From assembly GCF_014851685.1 (NCBI RefSeq), contig NZ_JACVAC010000012.1, positions 141,475 through 205,474 on the forward strand: a stretch of DNA of 64,000 nucleotides. The letters are read 5' to 3'. The stretch is from Pseudomonas sp. PDM05 (GTDB taxonomy: Bacteria; Pseudomonadota; Gammaproteobacteria; Pseudomonadales; Pseudomonadaceae). Below are positions 63,885-64,000 of this stretch, one piece after another. A program made the translations under genes and the position numbers. Under the pieces are notes generated by a model. That model was not told where the DNA came from and did not search any database. It saw nothing but the letters and a program-made list of their open reading frames with translations. Within the stretch, counting starts at the first letter, position 1. Every line of letters begins with the position of its first letter.

Positions 63885-64000
63885 TGTAGAACCGTAGACA
63901 TCCTTTACATCTGAAACCGGGGACATCGTTTACACATTTTAGGCTTGGACGCGGCCCATGCCTCGTCCAAGCCTCCCTAGGGGATAGTCACACAGGTACA
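63885..64000. mobile_element. Probable end of an insertion sequence, continuing beyond the window
   Basis: Begins TGTAGAACC at the break in the REP arm. GACATCCTTTACA (63897-63909) and GACATCGTTTACA (63922-63934) repeat 25 bases apart, like transposase-binding repeats at an IS end. An 11-base perfect inverted repeat AGGCTTGGACG/CGTCCAAGCCT (63941-63974) follows. The TGT end suggests IS481 type; the transposase would lie outside. Confidence 0.5.

Overview
The window is chromosomal DNA of a Pseudomonas, most likely from the P. fluorescens group. Three things point there: the gene order rpsF-rpsR-rplI-dnaB next to rlmB-rnr and purA-hisZ-hflC-hflK-hflX-hfq-miaA-mutL-amiB-tsaE-nnrD-queG; an azurin gene; and at least nine inverted pairs of the REP sequence GTGGGAGCGGGCTTGCTCGC typical of this group. 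No rRNA, CRISPR array, integrase or complete insertion sequence is present. The window edges cut a cation transporter (left) and what looks like the end of an insertion sequence (right).

Layout. 1-2.5 kb: partial CDF transporter, a YdfG-like dehydrogenase, and a 785-base non-coding stretch with spaced DnaA boxes. 2.5-7.9 kb: the complete branched-chain amino acid ABC importer livKHMGF; livK has a near-perfect sigma-54 promoter and four upstream repeats phased at 22-23 bases. 8-12 kb: amaA, amaB and a divergent LysR gene, the L-pipecolate branch of lysine catabolism. 12-16.3 kb: a phospholipase D type VI secretion (T6SS) effector with two Sel1-like candidate immunity genes. 16.4-19.6 kb: pncB-nadE (NAD salvage), azurin and small ORFs. 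19.8-26.7 kb: a transglutaminase / ATP-grasp-alpha-E / DUF2126 amidoligase operon of unknown product, apparently under sigma-54 and perhaps NtrC control. 26.8-30.3 kb: an orphan hcp gene flanked by two paralogous pairs of a cargo-sized protein and a small membrane protein. 30.4-37 kb: ygiQ and a 1318-residue toxin-like protein with a SET-like C terminus. 37-44.3 kb: replication, ribosome and RNA-decay genes. 44.4-49.7 kb: duplicated tRNA-Leu(CAG), an iron-type ABC importer lacking its ATPase, and a chemoreceptor. 49.7-63.1 kb: the purA to queG housekeeping block. 63.1-64 kb: a TRIC/YadS channel gene, a broken REP pair and the insertion-sequence end.

How it fits together. Most genes are core metabolism or information processing. 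The accessory interest is in three places. T6SS cargo is slotted between housekeeping genes (PLD locus, hcp locus) without any T6SS structural genes, so the apparatus must be elsewhere; the PLD gene and one hcp-linked cargo gene share a conserved element of about 84 bases at the same distance from their start codons. A predicted peptide-modifying (amidoligase/transglutaminase) operon has nitrogen-type promoter signals. A large DUF6543-like protein carries an apparent SET methyltransferase fold. Functions for these three are inferred from family resemblance and context, not shown.
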